64,000 nt of DNA from Diphasiastrum complanatum (GCA_029204225.1 CM055093.1:24287912-24351911), one strand, 5' to 3'; shown: positions 38,904 to 52,623, counted from the stretch's first letter. The notes: generated by a model not told the origin, from the letters alone. Translations and numbers: made by a program.

Positions 38904-41020
38904 CAAGATTTTTTACATAGTGCTGCAGATCAGATCACATGGTAATCTTCAAAATGTGGTGAAAAGCCATGTTTTATACAACCATTATTGCTCTTATACT
39001 CTCTTAAGTTTAGAGTTATATTATTTATTGTGGCTCACTCATTCAAGAGCTCTGAGGTAGGAAGTACCTCACAAAGTGAAAAATGAGTTGTAAAAATATG
39101 TACTAGGTAATGTCCATGGGGAGGACACGTCCTTAAATTATATGTTGGTCCTCTAGCGAGTGACAGTAGCTGCAAGCCATGGGAGTAACGAATTATTTCA
39201 AGACTTGCTTGACCCATGGAATTAGCTGATGTAATGGATTTTTTGGCTACTTTTGATCATCAAATTTAATAATTCATGATTGTGCATCGTTGACTTTTCG
39301 AGATCCATAAGTTTTTTCCACGATATTGCAAAGTTGCACAAGTTGCAAAAATCTCACACATTTTTTTCATATCGCAAAAAGACTCTAAAGCCTGAAATTG
39401 TGTGATAGATTAAAAGTCATGCAAGTCACTAAGTACAAGTTTTTGCGACATTCCAAAACATTGCAAATTGCACAATAGAACAAGAGTCACAAGAACAAGT
39501 CACAAAAATTGCAAGTTCCTTTTGCAATATCCAAAAGGCTAGAAACTGCATGACCGAGAAAAAGTCGCAGGGTCAAAATTGAATAGCAAATATGCCACAA
39601 AAATGGCTAAAAAGCTATTTCGTGTGTATAAAAGCTAAAGGCAGCCAAAGTAGTTACTTCCATTAGTGCAATGTCCAATGTCATATTTAATCTAGAATTC
39701 CAAAATTTTCTCAACGCATAACTATGCTGCCAAGAAGAAATGCTTCTCGAGAAATAATGGCCTTACATGATGCCACACAACGTTCTTGTTTGGTTTTGTG
39801 GAATTTGCTCATATCTTGCATAACATCCTTTATTTTTTGCAAATTAAGAGAACACCTTTTAAAGTATTCCATTGCAGATTATAAGTATTAGAAGTGACAT
39901 GGTTCCATATCCAAAGATAGTTATGAGTATGGCCATAAAAATTGAATTGAGGATAGAGTGACTAATTCAAACAATCTATCATCCATGATTGAAGCAACAA
40001 TACTCATGAAAATAGTTTCAGAACCAGAAGAACATGGATCCATGATAGTGCTTTGGAAAATCCTCACAAAAAGTAATAGTAAATGCTCATACATAAGTAA
40101 ACATCACTTCACATATGAATAGGAAGTATCACATATCTACTACAAAGATAAAGAGATTGAGTTGTGGTTTAGTCATCTACCAAAAGCCAAGTTGTGGATG
40201 TCTTTAACCAAACTTGTCTTAAGAGAGAACTTTGATTATCTTGTAACCTCTCTTGGTGTAAAGCAAAACATATCCACGATCAAAAGGGGGTGATGGAAAT
40301 ACTTTTGAATGGTTTATGGCAATCCGCCTTCTGTAACCATGCATTTAGATATGAAATAGTGCATATATCATTCGTACATGGTCAAGGACCAATTCTAGCA
40401 TGCCAAAACTACAAATTTAGTATTTTTTGACATAGATAGTTGGATGCTTAAAGTTGAATTTAGGTTTGGTATGTGTTAGGTATTGAGTCACTGTGTAAGT
40501 TGGTAGAATACTCACACAACTAAATGCAAATATCTACATGGCATTCGCATGTGAGTACTTCCATGGGTACTATTTTGAGTTTCCTTAATAAATATGTGCA
40601 CCTCTTCGATTTTTTTAGAGTTGGAAAGAAAGATTATTTGCTTCATATCAATCTTGTTGAATCTTATTGAATTCTGGGTAGAAGCATCATTGTGATTTTA
40701 GATTAGTCAACTCATGTGCGAGTTGTTTAGACTGCCTTGCAATCTCTCCATTTCTTCCATGTCAACTACCCTAATACCTCAAAATACACATGCATCTTCT
40801 GTACAAAAAAAGAGAGAACAAGAATCCAGTAGTGGTCATGGTTTTATTAGTAGCTTTGATTGACTTTGTGATTATGTTATCCATCTTCTTGAAGAAGAAC
40901 TGCAAAAATGTTTTGGCAAATGAATATGAATCATACGGAGATGCATAGACGTATTGACGTGTGCAATGTTTTTTATGAACATTAATGCGTGAGAGAATGT
41001 GTTCATAAAATTATTGTTGC

Positions 41021-41022
<2 letters not shown>
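38904..41022. other. AT-rich intergenic region downstream of RBOH
   Basis: The RBOH 3' UTR presumably occupies the first few hundred bases. No other gene is recognised. TTGCAAAA-type words recur at 39290-39620. The repeat 39100-39240 has a partner at 29811-29955. Confidence 0.5.
39100..39240 (+). repeat. Dispersed repeat, copy 2 (partner at 29811-29955)
   Basis: Same block order as copy 1, but here the perfect GGTAATGGCC hairpin has decayed to GGTAATGTCC with no matching arm. Confidence 0.5.

Positions 41023-41113
<91 letters not shown>
41023..41113. repeat. (GA)45 microsatellite
   Basis: 91 bases of GA, beginning after an ATGAGAGAGA lead-in. Confidence 0.97.
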
Positions 41114-41115
<2 letters not shown>

Positions 41116-41289
41116 GTCTCAAGTCTAGGTTTTTGTTTTTTTACTTAATTTTCAAGTTGCTAGAGAACTGAATATAGCAGGAGTGAAAGTTGATGGTACA
41201 CTTAATCTATAGCACCAAATATTCAACCTGGAAAGAACATGTATAACCTATCTGAAAAGCCTCATAAATATTGCACTAACCAAATTAAA

Positions 41290-42130
41290 TTCATATTACA
41301 TTTTGACTTGATTTCTATTTCATTCAAAATGTTCAATTGAAGGTTGACATAAGTGGAGTTATGCATCAAGACAAAGAATATTGAATGTTGTAAGCACACA
41401 TCTACAAAAGATTGTAATGTAGATAAATTTTACAAGATTTAAAATACCAACTTGCACATGCTCACATGCAACAAGTTTTTTTAATTCTAATAAGGCTCTA
41501 CCTCTTTACATTACGATTCCAAAACTTGCCACCATGCACGATGCAACAATAAAATTAACCAAAAACATGGTAAATGTTGCAAACATACATCTAGAAGAAT
41601 AATTGAAATAACGAAAGTCTGTAAGATTTTACATTTCCAATGCACGCACATGCTCACATGCTAGATTTTTCTAGATGCTAATAAGTTTTGACCTTTTTAA
41701 AGTGCCATTCCAAAAAAAATTATTTGTGCATAATGCAAAAATAACTTAATCAACAAACAAGGTGAAATGTGTGATGGCCATGATTGATTGCTTGTAATGC
41801 TATTAGTAACAACAAAGTGAATATTTTTATAAGATTTTGACTTGATTCCCATAATCTTCAAGACATCTATATAAAGTTTAAGATAAGTTGAAATATGCAT
41901 CATGAAGATATAGAATATCGGAAGTTGCAAGCCCACGTCTACAAAGTATTGTAACATTTTAAAATTTCATGCAATTTTGGGTTTCCAACATGCACATGCT
42001 TATGCAACAATTGTAAATTAGCTAGCAAGGTTGAACCCCCTTTAGAATCCCATTCCAAAAAAAGACTCCGTGCATGATACGATGATAACATAACCAATAA
42101 AATATGTTAAATATAGTGATTGAAGCCCAT
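41290..42130. repeat. Three diverged tandem units
   Basis: Units at about 41310-41590, 41590-41790 and 41800-42130 share, in order, a TTTGACTTGATT stretch (first and third units only), a GTTG.AAGC.CAC.TCTAC stretch, GCACATGCT.A.ATGC, and CATTCCAAAA followed by GTGCATRAT. Divergence and indels are high. No coding function is seen. Confidence 0.55.
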
Positions 42131-42359
42131 ATGTTCTCATGCCATCGTGAAATAGAATAAAATCTAGTTGAGACTGCCTAGTCTAATGTCTTCAACACAA
42201 ACAAGTATTCAAAGAAAACAAAAACTGTACATTCAAGCCCCAACATACATCTTACTATTAGAATCATCATGTACTAGAATATGCCACAAGACTTGTCATT
42301 TGATCCACAACTTTAATATGACCACTAATGCTTATATTGAGATATTTCTCTTCTAAATA

Positions 42360-42830
42360 AAGCTATAATATTTGGGGTTGAACCTAAGAATTGTCCAATG
42401 ACTCAAGGTTGTTAGAATCAAGGGCCTATTTATGTATCATATATTTGTGATGTTGAGAATAGATAATGAAGCATCTCACTCAAGCCAATATCAAGCTTGA
42501 CCTTTCACCCTTATATGAAGACATTTTTCTGTTAAATGTAAAAAATCTACAACATAATCAAGAAAACCTATAAAAGTTGTGGCTAAACCTAGAGAATATG
42601 CAATGACTCAAGGGACTTAACAACCTTTTTTTGTATCATATATTTGCAACGTTGAGAATAGCAAAAAAGAAAGAAAGAAGGGTGTCTCGCGTAAGCTAAA
42701 ATGATGACCCCATATGCTTATATTGAAATTGTTTTCTTTTTCATGTAACATGACCGAAAAAATATGTGAAAGTAGTTGACAAAAGTGAACTTTGATCAAT
42801 TCAATCACACTAGCACATTACAAAGCGCTT
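42360..42830. repeat. Two diverged tandem units of about 235 bp
   Basis: Both carry CCAATGACTCAAGG or GCAATGACTCAAGG, then GTATCATATATTTG, then GTTGAGAATAG, and a TTATAT stretch before a T-rich tract. Confidence 0.6.
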
Positions 42831-43034
42831 TAAAGACAAGACGATAATAAATTGCTCTTCAACACTCTATACATTCACACTAAAACTAAAAGTACAAGAT
42901 AATTAATTGTACATAAATAGTAATTAAGGGGCTCGAGAAAGATTCACCCACCGTCTAGAAATAAGAAAGAGAAAGTAGCCATCAAAAATCCGACAAGTAA
43001 CCGCAAAACAACAAGTTAATTATTGTCCTTTTTT

Positions 43035-43175
<141 letters not shown>

Positions 43176-43249
43176 GCGTTTGCATGCCAATCTTTCTAAA
43201 CTTCAAGATATTGCTTCCACGCCAAGCTTTAGTCTAAAATCCTCAAATT

Positions 43250-45165
43250 TGTCTTTGCTTAGCGACTTTGTGAATATATCGGCCACTTGTATATTGGTGG
43301 TACAATGAATCACATCTATGTCTTTTAAACAAGCTTTTCACATATAAAATGATACTTTTACTTCGATGTGTTTTGTTCTAGCATGAAATACAGGATTTTT
43401 GGCCAATTGAATTCCACTCTGACTGTCACAAAAAATAATCTTACCTTTGGTTTGCTTCATCCAATTTCTCTAAGCAGCTAACATAACCAAATTGCTTTCT
43501 GTGTTGTTGAACATTAAGCTTTATATTCAGCCTCTGTGCTGGAAAGTGAAACGATGTCTTGCTTTTTGCTCTCCATTGTCAATATCAAAATCATAACCAA
43601 TGGTTGATTTCCTATCATCTATACTACCACCCTAGTCAACATCCACATAACCTTTTAGCTTCAGTTAATCAAATTGTCTTGAATAGACTAGACCAAAATC
43701 AAGTGTGCCTTTCACGTACCTCAGAATGCATTTGGATGCTTTCCAATGTTCCATAGTAGGTGTTGCCATAAACTGACTCACGAAGCTCGCAACATAATTG
43801 ATATTTGGTCTAGTGGTGATGAGATATAAAAGACTATCAACAAGTTGACGATACAATGTATTATCAACTAAACCATCAAAACACATTATTTTCTTACTAA
43901 TCTCACTAGGCAAAGTCAAAGGCTTGCAATCAGACATATGAAATCTCTCTAGAACTTCATGAGCATATTTAGCTTGCGAAAGCTGAACATTATCTACATC
44001 TTGCCACACCTCTATGCCTAGGCAGTAATGCATCATATCTAAGTTTGTCATCTCAAAATGCTTATATAAACTAACCTTGATAGCTTTATCAAGTCCTCAT
44101 CATTTCTTGTGATGATGATATCATCTACATAAAACATTACCAAAGCAACACTATCATCACTAGTAAGCGCATAAGATCAAAATTCGTTAGAAAGAAAGTA
44201 GTTGTCTATGCAACCATACCACACCTCCTCACCTTGCCAGCTTGATGATGTTGGTTGATTCATCCTCGCATCCTTCATGATAGTCTCATACCACTTTGGT
44301 GCTTTCAACTCAAGTGACGCACTTCTTGGTAAATAACTATTCCAAAGAGTGTCTTGATATATCCTTTTGCTTCCCATAGGTTTTACCTTATTGTCTTCAA
44401 TCAGCAAGTACCTCCGCATTGGCTCTTGAATAGGTGGAGTTCAATCATTATCAACCTCCTAATCTTGATCCTCATGCTTGATTTCCTATGGAATGAGATC
44501 TTCATCCTCATCCAAGATAGTAAGAAGTCTCTTAATGTCACCATCTCCATAAATATGATCACTCTCATCAAATCTGTGCGTCTCATAAAAAATTACATCC
44601 TTGTTGACATGGATTTTTGCATCATTGGATCAAAATACCTATACACCTTTGTCTTCTCATCATATCCAACAAAGACACACTTTATGGACTTTTCATCAAG
44701 CTTGCTTCATTTCTCCTTTGGCATGTGCACATAGGCTTTGCACTTAGAATGAAAAACTTATTAATCTTTTACTTCATGTCTGTGAGCATCTCTTTGAGAG
44801 TCACATTAGGAACCACAATATTGGGACTCCTAATTTTCAAGAAGGTTGTCGCATATTGCACACCTCCAACCAATAGAAGTTTGCCAATCCCATTTGTTTC
44901 ATCATTGATCTTGAGCTTTCCATAATGGTTCGATTGTTTCTTTCGGTGAACCCATTCCTACGTGGCGTATGAGCTTGAGTAGATTGTCTCTTGATTCCTT
45001 GCTCCTTACAAAAAGCTTCAAAATCATTTGATTTGTACTTGCCCCCTCTATCTAATTGATTGAGATGCAATTGATAAAACTAAACCATATTCACTAGGTT
45101 TGGCTACATCCAACTTATAAAGACCACAATTGTTGTCGTGATACCCTATCGCCACCTTCTTGAGT
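43250..45165 (-). mobile_element. Ty1/copia fragment: part of integrase, reverse transcriptase, RNase H
   Basis: Minus strand. Near 45160-45060 the pre-integrase linker (VAIGY..NNCGLYKLD) is joined by a deletion to the integrase core at 45070-44837 (KSNDFEAFCKEQGIKRQ, RRNGFTERNN with the catalytic Glu). The junction and linker pieces lie at 44925-44177 in several frames. The reverse transcriptase motif FYVDDIII is at about 44105-44135. The thumb and start of RNase H are at 44051-43665 (HYCLGIEVW, SKCILRYVKGTLDFGL). RNase H continues in broken form to about 43250. The reverse transcriptase palm before YVDD is largely deleted. No LTR of its own is seen. Confidence 0.8.
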
Positions 45166-46016
45166 ACTATATTCTCTCTCTACAACAACAACAGTCTTAT
45201 TCGCATAAGTCGACCAGTCTGAACAAATATCAACTTTGAAGTAGAGCAGGATCGACTCGACTTCATCGACGTCACCTTCACCGGCTCTACCAAAGTTTTA
45301 GCGACATCCCAACTTCGACTCCTTCAACATCTTCTCAAGGGCGAACAAGTCGCCTCGACTCATTCGACACCTTCGATGATTGTCGACTATCACTAGTCAA
45401 AATGGAGCTCATCATTTGCTCTGTACACTACAAACTATGTCACCGTTCATTGTGTAGGATTTGCATCACTTTACATATGTTACTCACACAATTGTAATCT
45501 TCACGACCACTACAATTGATGTGTATATACATACAATAAATCAGTAATGACGAAAGGATGAATATATACATTCCATATACCATACATGAGTCAATAATCA
45601 TCGGTAGCGTGAATCAGAGTTCCTTCGTGAATTTTCTTGTATTAGACTATCTGATTCCATAGGATCAAAGATCTTTAGAGAGAGTGAAAGTAATTCAAGA
45701 AGTAGAGATAGTATTCAATCTGTAACTTAGCATAGTAAGGTCACAATACATAGTGTGCTACTACTGTGAACCATTCTCGGGCACAATCTGATGATCGTTG
45801 TATCACAACAGCTTAATGAAAATTCTCTATTTTTTTTATGTGTGTTTTGCACTAACGAATGCTTTCTGATAATTCCTTTCTCTTGTACTGATACTCATTC
45901 CACAACTCATTCGGAATATCTATTTCGAAGGAAGCATGGTTGTCATAGACGCCTAACTGTTTCGCTCCCTTCATGGTTGTCCTTGACACCTATTAAGATA
46001 TTTCTTTGGTTGATCT
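45166..46016 (+). mobile_element. LTR fragment, second copy of the 30270-31221 family
   Basis: It shares long ordered blocks with 30270-31100, including TACTGTGAACCATTCT, GAATCAGAGTTCCT and TCGCTCCCTTCATGGTTGT. At the microsatellite site it has only about five CT units (45172-45181). It is cut at 46016 by the LTR of the next copia element, so its 3' end and primer site are missing. Confidence 0.7.
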
Positions 46017-46967
46017 TGTTTCTATCCTCTCCATCCTTATTTCATGCTAATCTAGATTCATTTATTAGTTGTTGTAAATATTGGCACAATTGTGACATCT
46101 ACAGAAATACAAGCAAAGTCGATGATAGTCTACATTGACATGTCCGAAGTCATCGATATATGTCTGACATCTTCAAGTTACCCAACGTCCATGTCATCGA
46201 CTTGGCCGAAGTCATCAACATCCTAAACGTATCCAACCTATCTGACGTCTGCGTCCTCAACTTCCACATCCTCGACTTGTCCGACGTCTTGCAGCTTGTC
46301 CACAATCTCTGACTTGTACGAAGTCATCAACGTGTCCGACATCTCTAACTAAATTAGATGTCGACTGAAAGCGACATGCAACAGCAAGTAGTGCCTTAAT
46401 CCTAATTTGTAAAGTTAACTATTCTTTTAATCAGTTAGCCATGTGTGCATATTCATCAGATTGATGAATCAGTAGATCAGTAACTTCATTCAGAGCGCAA
46501 TTGTATTGTTCTTCTAATTCTCCGTTATCACAGAGAATGCGCCTGATCTGTTCTGCAATTACATTGTATCTCTACATGACTAATCCATTATTGTTTCAGC
46601 AATTTAGTTTGTGTAAGGTGATTGCATGATTTGAACTGACTGATACTTGCAGATTCATTGTTCTGTAGATTTTATCGTTTTATGTGACTGGTAGAACTGC
46701 TTGATTTTCTTGCTCTAATCACTGTATTTTTGATACAATACCTCCGCAAAGCCAAAACTCTGTAATCAAGATAATTTGTGCATGGCTAGGGAATCAACTT
46801 AGTCGATCCAGCGATTCAAAGCTGTGATCAGTAGGACAGACTTCGAAGACTTCAAAGTCGGTCTAATTACCGAATCGATAGACTTAGTTTCATACATCGA
46901 GGATTCCATGTTGCTGCATTTTGTTGCAACAAGAATTGAAGATTGATCCACCTGTTGAATCCCAGCA
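46017..46967 (+). mobile_element. 5' LTR of the copia element 46017-51066
   Basis: It begins TGTTTCTATCC and ends CCCAGCA, 951 bases, directly followed by a primer binding site. Its first 350 bases are repeated at 50726-51066 as the 3' LTR. It includes a run of degenerate TCCGACGTC/TCATCGAC words at about 46130-46360. Confidence 0.85.
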
Positions 46968-46979
46968 TGGTATCAGAGC
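46968..46979 (+). other. tRNA-iMet primer binding site
   Basis: TGGTATCAGAGC immediately after the LTR end. Confidence 0.9.
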
Positions 46980-47115
46980 TTGTTCTCTAATTCCTAAAGG
47001 CAGATCTAGAGCATATAATATCATAATAGTTGTTTTGATATAGTGTAGGCAGTTGCTATTATTGTTTTCAGTCATATTAATCTACTATCTGCACATATGC
47101 ATCTTGCAATTCCAA

Positions 47116-50100
47116 ATGGATTCACAATCACAGTCTGCTCTAATGGTAGAGAAACTGGATGGTTTGAATTACCATTTATAAAACTTAAAAATGAAAGTAG
47201 TATTGATGGCCAAAGAACTATGGGAAATAGTCGCTGGAATCGAACTACTTCCTAGTGTTGATGAGCAAGCCATTTCCAAATGGAAGCTCAAGGATGGCAA
47301 GGCTTTTGCCTTGATCACCCTTAACATCTCCGACACACAAATTGGTCATATCAGAAAAGCCCAATCATCAAAAGAAGCTTGGGATATATTGAGTACATTA
47401 TATGAAGTGAGGGATGTCACTTCGAAGCTGCATCTAAGGAGAAAATTTTTCTCTCTCCAAATGTCAGATGGTGATTTTGTTCATAATCACATGAATGAAT
47501 TTAAGACTCTAATGGATCAAATGGCAGCAATAGGTTCAGCAATTGAAGACTCTGATGCTGTTATGACCTTATTGTCAACCTTACCATCTTTCTATGAAAA
47601 TTGGGTGATGATGGTTTTCACACACTCAGACATCACATTATCCAAAGTCATAACTATGCTACTGCAGGAGGAAATAAGAAGAGGTGGAGCATCTTTATCC
47701 TCCATCAACGAATCACAAGCATTATTCTCCAAGAAGGTCTCAAGAAAGCAACAGAATAAGAAAATTGTTTGACAAACTGACAACAATCAAAAGCAGTCAC
47801 AGAAGTCCCAGAATCAGCCACCTATTCAGAACAACAAGAAAAGACTCTTTTACAGGTACTACAAGAGACCAAATCATGAGATTCAAGACTGTTGAATCTT
47901 GAAGTTCAACAATGACAAGAAGAAGAAGCAGCCGGATCAGCAAGCTCATGCAGCCGACACCAAGCAGAAGGTCAAAGATGATGATGAGCAGGAAGTCTTC
48001 GTGGTGAGCCAGTGACCATGTCAAACAGTCAGAGGAGTGGTTCTTCAATTCTGGAGCTACACAACACATGACAAGTCATCAAAAATGGTTCATCGAGTAT
48101 TCACCCTACAACACAAAGAAATTTCTTTACCTTGGAGACAACAATTCTAACATAATTGAAGGTGAAGGTATTGTTAGGATGAATCTTCAGAATGGAATGT
48201 CGAAGCCAATACCAAATGTATTGTATGTCCCAAATCTAACAACAAATCTACTGTCAGTCAATCAAATCATAGATTTAGGACATAGGGTAGAGTTTCTAAC
48301 AGATTCCTATCAAATTCTTGATAAGAGCACGAGAGTTTTTGCACTCGGAAAGAGACAAGGATATCTCTATAGGCTTAGTCATTGTAATACTATAACTAAT
48401 CATGCTTTAAGCAGTTCGATATCTATGAGTAAAGAAGTGATTTGGCATTATAGACTTGATCAGCTTAATTATACATCAATAGGTAACATGTCTAAACACT
48501 CTTCAGTTCTTGATCTAGACTGTGAAATTGTTGATCCCCCTATCTGCTCAAGTTGTATCAAAGGAAAGCAGGCAAGAAGACCATTCAAGTCAAATCAAGA
48601 ACACATTTCTAGAAATATCTTAGATATTGTGCATATAGATATATGTGGCCCAATGTAGACACCATCATTACTTGATGCAAAGTTCTTTGTTACTTTCATA
48701 GATGATTATTCCAGGAGGACTGTTGTCTATAGCACAAATTTGAAACTTTTCAGTCCTTAAAGAAATTTAAAGAGAATGTTGAGTTGCAGACAAGCAGAAG
48801 AGTCAAAGCTCTCAGGAGCGACAATGGTGGAGAATACATTTCAAATGAATTCAAGGATTACTGCTCAGCCAATGGCATCGAGCAATAGTTTGCTACTTCC
48901 TATTCTCCACAATCTAATGGACTGACTGAAAGGAAGAACAAAACCTTAGTCGGGTCTGCTAAATGCATGATCACACATGCTTCTTTGCCCAAATCATTTT
49001 GGCAACATGTTGTTTCAACATCAACTTATTTACAGAATCGATGCATAACTAAGGGTGTTCTTGACAGCAAAACTCCTTATGAGGTTTGGACAGGATTCAA
49101 ACCCTCAATCAAACATTTGAAAGTATTTGGATGCACAACTTATGCTCATGTCCCAAAGGACAACGGAAAGAAACTTGATGAGCATTCTTTTAAAACTAAT
49201 TTTATTGGCTATTGCAATTCTAATGGAATGTATAGACTGTATAACACAGATACCTGTAAAGTTTTCACTAACAGGGATGTGACTTTTATCGAAGATCAGT
49301 TTGTTGATTTGAAGGGCAAGGGACAAATGCAGTCCACAATTTCTGTTGCAACAACTGACTCTTCTCATAAGGCAATTTACATTCCTTCATGTAGTCACCC
49401 TATACAGTCAGATCCAGAAGAAGATGAAGAGACTGCATCTAAGGAGCAGCAAATGTGTCGGACATGCCCGTGATACAACTGACATAGCCGACAGAAAGTC
49501 GGACTTCACAACCACAAGCTTCAACCAGGAGATCATCAAGAATTTGATCTCAGCCTGTCCGATATACTGATGAGTTTGCTCACTATTCTATTCAGGAGCC
49601 AACCACAGTTGAGGAAGCATTGTCACAGGCCAACTCAGATCTCTGGAAAGAAGCAATGGACAAAGAGTACAATTCGTTGCTGAGGAACAACACTTGGACT
49701 GTCACCGACCTGCCAACAAATAGAAAGATTATCGACTACAAATGGATCTTTAAGATCAAATACAAAGCAGACGGGAGCATCGACAGAAGGAAAACTCGAC
49801 TCGTGGGAAGGGGATTTTCACAAATTCCCAACATCGACTACTTCAAGACCTTCAGCCCAGTTGTCAAGCACACTTCTATTCGACTCCTACTTTCTTATGT
49901 TGCTGCAGCAAATCTTGAGGTACATCAGATGGATGTACAAACTGCATTCCTAAATGGAGTTATCGAGGAGGACATCTACATGATCCAGCCAGAATGCTAA
50001 TCCTCAATGGTTGTGAAGACTAGGTATGAAAACTCCACAAAGCTTTGTATGGTCTGAAACAATCTTTCAGAGCATGGGTTCATCGAATCAACACATTCTT

Positions 50101-50725
50101 GATTGGTCATGGAACCCTTGCTCTACAGACAGTAATGTGTATCACAAAGTTGTTAATCAATTCTTTGTCATCATCGCACTTTATGTGGATGATACGTTGT
50201 TGTTTGGCAATAATATTTGCTCTGACAAAGGATACAAAGAGGATGTTGTCTCAAGAATTCGAGATGACATATATTGGAGATGGACCTCTACATTTGCTAT
50301 GGTAATGGAGATCCATCCGATATCCATACTCTTCATGGATATACATATGCAAATTGGGCAGATGATATCGACACCAGAAAATCAACTTCTAGATACGTTT
50401 TTCTGCTCAACAATGGTCTGATATCTTGGAATAGTCGTAAGCAGACCTCCATTGCAATGTCTTCGACAGAGTCAGAGTACATTGCAGCCTCTCAAGCTAC
50501 CAAGAGGCAATTTGGTTGAGGAATTTATTGTTTGATATTGGTCTCAGACAGCTCCAACAATGATCCAATGTGACAATCAGAGTGAGTGAGAGCCTAAAAT
50601 TTGCAAAACAAAATACATGGCAGTTGACATATTTACAAAGGGATTGAATCAAGAAGTGCACAACAATTTTTATACTATCTTGAATTTGAGAATCAAGGCA
50701 TTTAAGAATCCAGATTAAGTTGAGG
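47116..50725 (+). pseudogene. copia gag-pol of the nested element, multiply broken
   Basis: gag opens at ATG 47116 (MDSQSQSALMVEKLDG), has a TAA at 47179-47181 where Trp is usual, and continues to 47772. The zinc knuckle near 47850-47895 is degenerate: two Cys positions read Tyr (YRYYKRPNH). Protease remnants precede 48068. The pre-integrase and zinc finger region is 48068-48658, with WHYRLDQLN having Gln where the second zinc His is normal. The integrase core at 48660-48960 holds LRSDNGGEY but has stops; its end is 48967-49473. Reverse transcriptase starts at 49620-50000 (QMDVQTAFLNG) and, after an internal deletion, carries ALYVDD at about 50178-50195. RNase H ends by 50519 (MSSTESEYIAAS). 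The order is that of a full Ty1/copia element. Confidence 0.9.
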
Positions 50726-51066
50726 TGTTGGATTTCTATCCTCTCCATCCTTATTTTATGCTAATCTAGATTCATTTATTAGTTGTTGTAAATATTGGCA
50801 CAATCGCGACATCTGTAGAAATACAAGCAAAGTCGATGACAGTCTACGTCGACATGTCCAAAGTCATCAACATGTCCGACGTCTTCAAGTTACCCGACGT
50901 CCACGTCATCGACTTGGCCGAAGTCATCGACATCCTCAACGTCTCCAACCTATCCAATGTCTACGTCCTCGACTTCAACATCATCAACGACATCTTGTAG
51001 CTTGTCCACGATCTCTGACTTGTACGAAGTCATCGACGTGTCCGACATCTAACTAAATTAGATGTT
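50726..51066 (+). mobile_element. 3' LTR (truncated) of the copia element
   Basis: It matches 46017-46360 with scattered changes, including the TCCGACGTC-type word cluster, and ends abruptly. It is preceded by AAGTTGAGG, a weak polypurine tract. Confidence 0.85.
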
Positions 51067-51297
51067 GAAAGGTGAAAGAACATCTTTACTTGCTTTTGGA
51101 ACAAGGTATAGGTGTGCATGACCAGTGATGGTTCCATGTTTACTTCTCTTTGTATGGCTCCTATTTTCTTGTCAACTGTTCAATAATCATCCTCATGGAG
51201 AGGTCTTGCTCAGAGAGGTAGATTGTTGGTCTGGCATTGTCTGACTCATCACTATGAATCTCACACAGGCAAGGATTCTATCAAATTTCACAATGCT

Positions 51298-52623
51298 TTA
51301 TTGATTCCTCACATTATGAGGACTAGAAAAGGAAGTTCTGCAAATTTCAGCAATCAGTGTTTCTCTTCTTTAACTACCACTCTTTTCTTCTCATGATATG
51401 ACAATACTCCTACCAACTGGTGAGAAGTGGAATGGGGCATGATTCAATAGTCAAGAGGTAGCATTTGTAGATAAAAAAGGGAAGCACTGAGTACTGTTAT
51501 GACTGAACAATGGGACGTAGAAGGAACAGTTCTCAAGAAGCTCAACATTTTATCCTTGGAAACAAAACATTCTCAGTATCTTCTTGAAAATAATAGAGAG
51601 TCCTAGTATAACAGTGTACACAGGAGCTAGCAAAACAATCTAGATGTAGTATCCATGAATCCACAGAAGAGAGCCAAGCCTCATCACTCTTAACCCAGAA
51701 CAGAAACAGTTAGCAGTCTTGTAGAGACTAAAATTCTCAGAATCTAGAGGAAGAATCATCATTCTACCAAGGGATGACAGTATTTAAAATCACAAGAAAT
51801 CCATCACCACAACCATATCACTAGAGAATAGCAAAACAGTAACAGATTATGGCCATAGTATCCAATCTCTGAACATACTCAACTGTGTGAAGATTATCAC
51901 AAGAACCTGCATATGATAGTGAACTGAAAGGAGGAGTTTAAACCTCATTGCACACAAGAGAACCTCATAATTAGAGTTGGCCTCATAATTAGTCTCAACT
52001 TTGATTTTTATGCCCTGATGCCTCTTAATGATGCCCATACTTTGATTTTGGCCTCCCTTTAGCAATTAAGATCAATGAGTCCTTTTTTTTCCCATGTGCC
52101 TATTAGGAGGCCCCATGGCTAATTCCCCTAGTCTTTCAAAGTCCATTGTCCATGTGGTCATAAAGCCATGCTCTCTTTTTTTTTTCTTTGCCATTGGTCC
52201 CAATATTGATATTGTACTTTGTAGGTCTCTTTCCCTTGCTTTTGGACTATATCGAGTTTTCGCCTTTAACTTGAGTACGTGGTAACTGACCCTCTTCTCC
52301 CACAGAGCAGCAAACCTGAAAAGACAGTACTTTGACTTTTCTATTAGTATTGAAAATCACAATACATTGCGAAGTATTGGCATAGTAGCCAAAATTATAC
52401 TATAGGCCGAACTTTTAAAGGCCGTCGAAATTTTTTAAAGGCCAATTCTAAGGCCAAATTTTCCTCTAGCCACATTACGGGCGGGCTGGGACCCCTAACT
52501 ATTGTTGATTTTCAGCCATTTTTACATTGCAATTGTGCGGCTTTTACATGCCGATTTCTATACTATAACAAAATTAAGCTCCAAAATTAGCCCAATTTTT
52601 GGTGTCAAAAATTTGGCTAACAT
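51298..52623 (+). repeat. Long direct repeat, copy 1 (partner 60102-61723)
   Basis: Begins at CTCACATTATGAGGACTAG and ends at GGCTAACA; both edges are shared with the partner. The copies look closely similar throughout. Copy 1 lacks about 320 bases present in copy 2 at about 60752-61072. No coding sequence is seen. They could be LTRs of a large element or copies of a non-autonomous element. Confidence 0.85.

Larger units (their letters stand above)
46017..51066 (+). mobile_element. Nearly complete Ty1/copia retrotransposon with truncated 3' LTR
   Basis: 5' LTR 46017-46967, primer site 46968-46979, gag-pol 47116-50725, then a 3' LTR starting TGTTGGATTTC at 50726 that stops matching at about 51066, after only 341 of 951 bases. 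It sits inside the older LTR fragment 45166-46016. No target duplication can be tested because the right end is lost. Confidence 0.85.
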
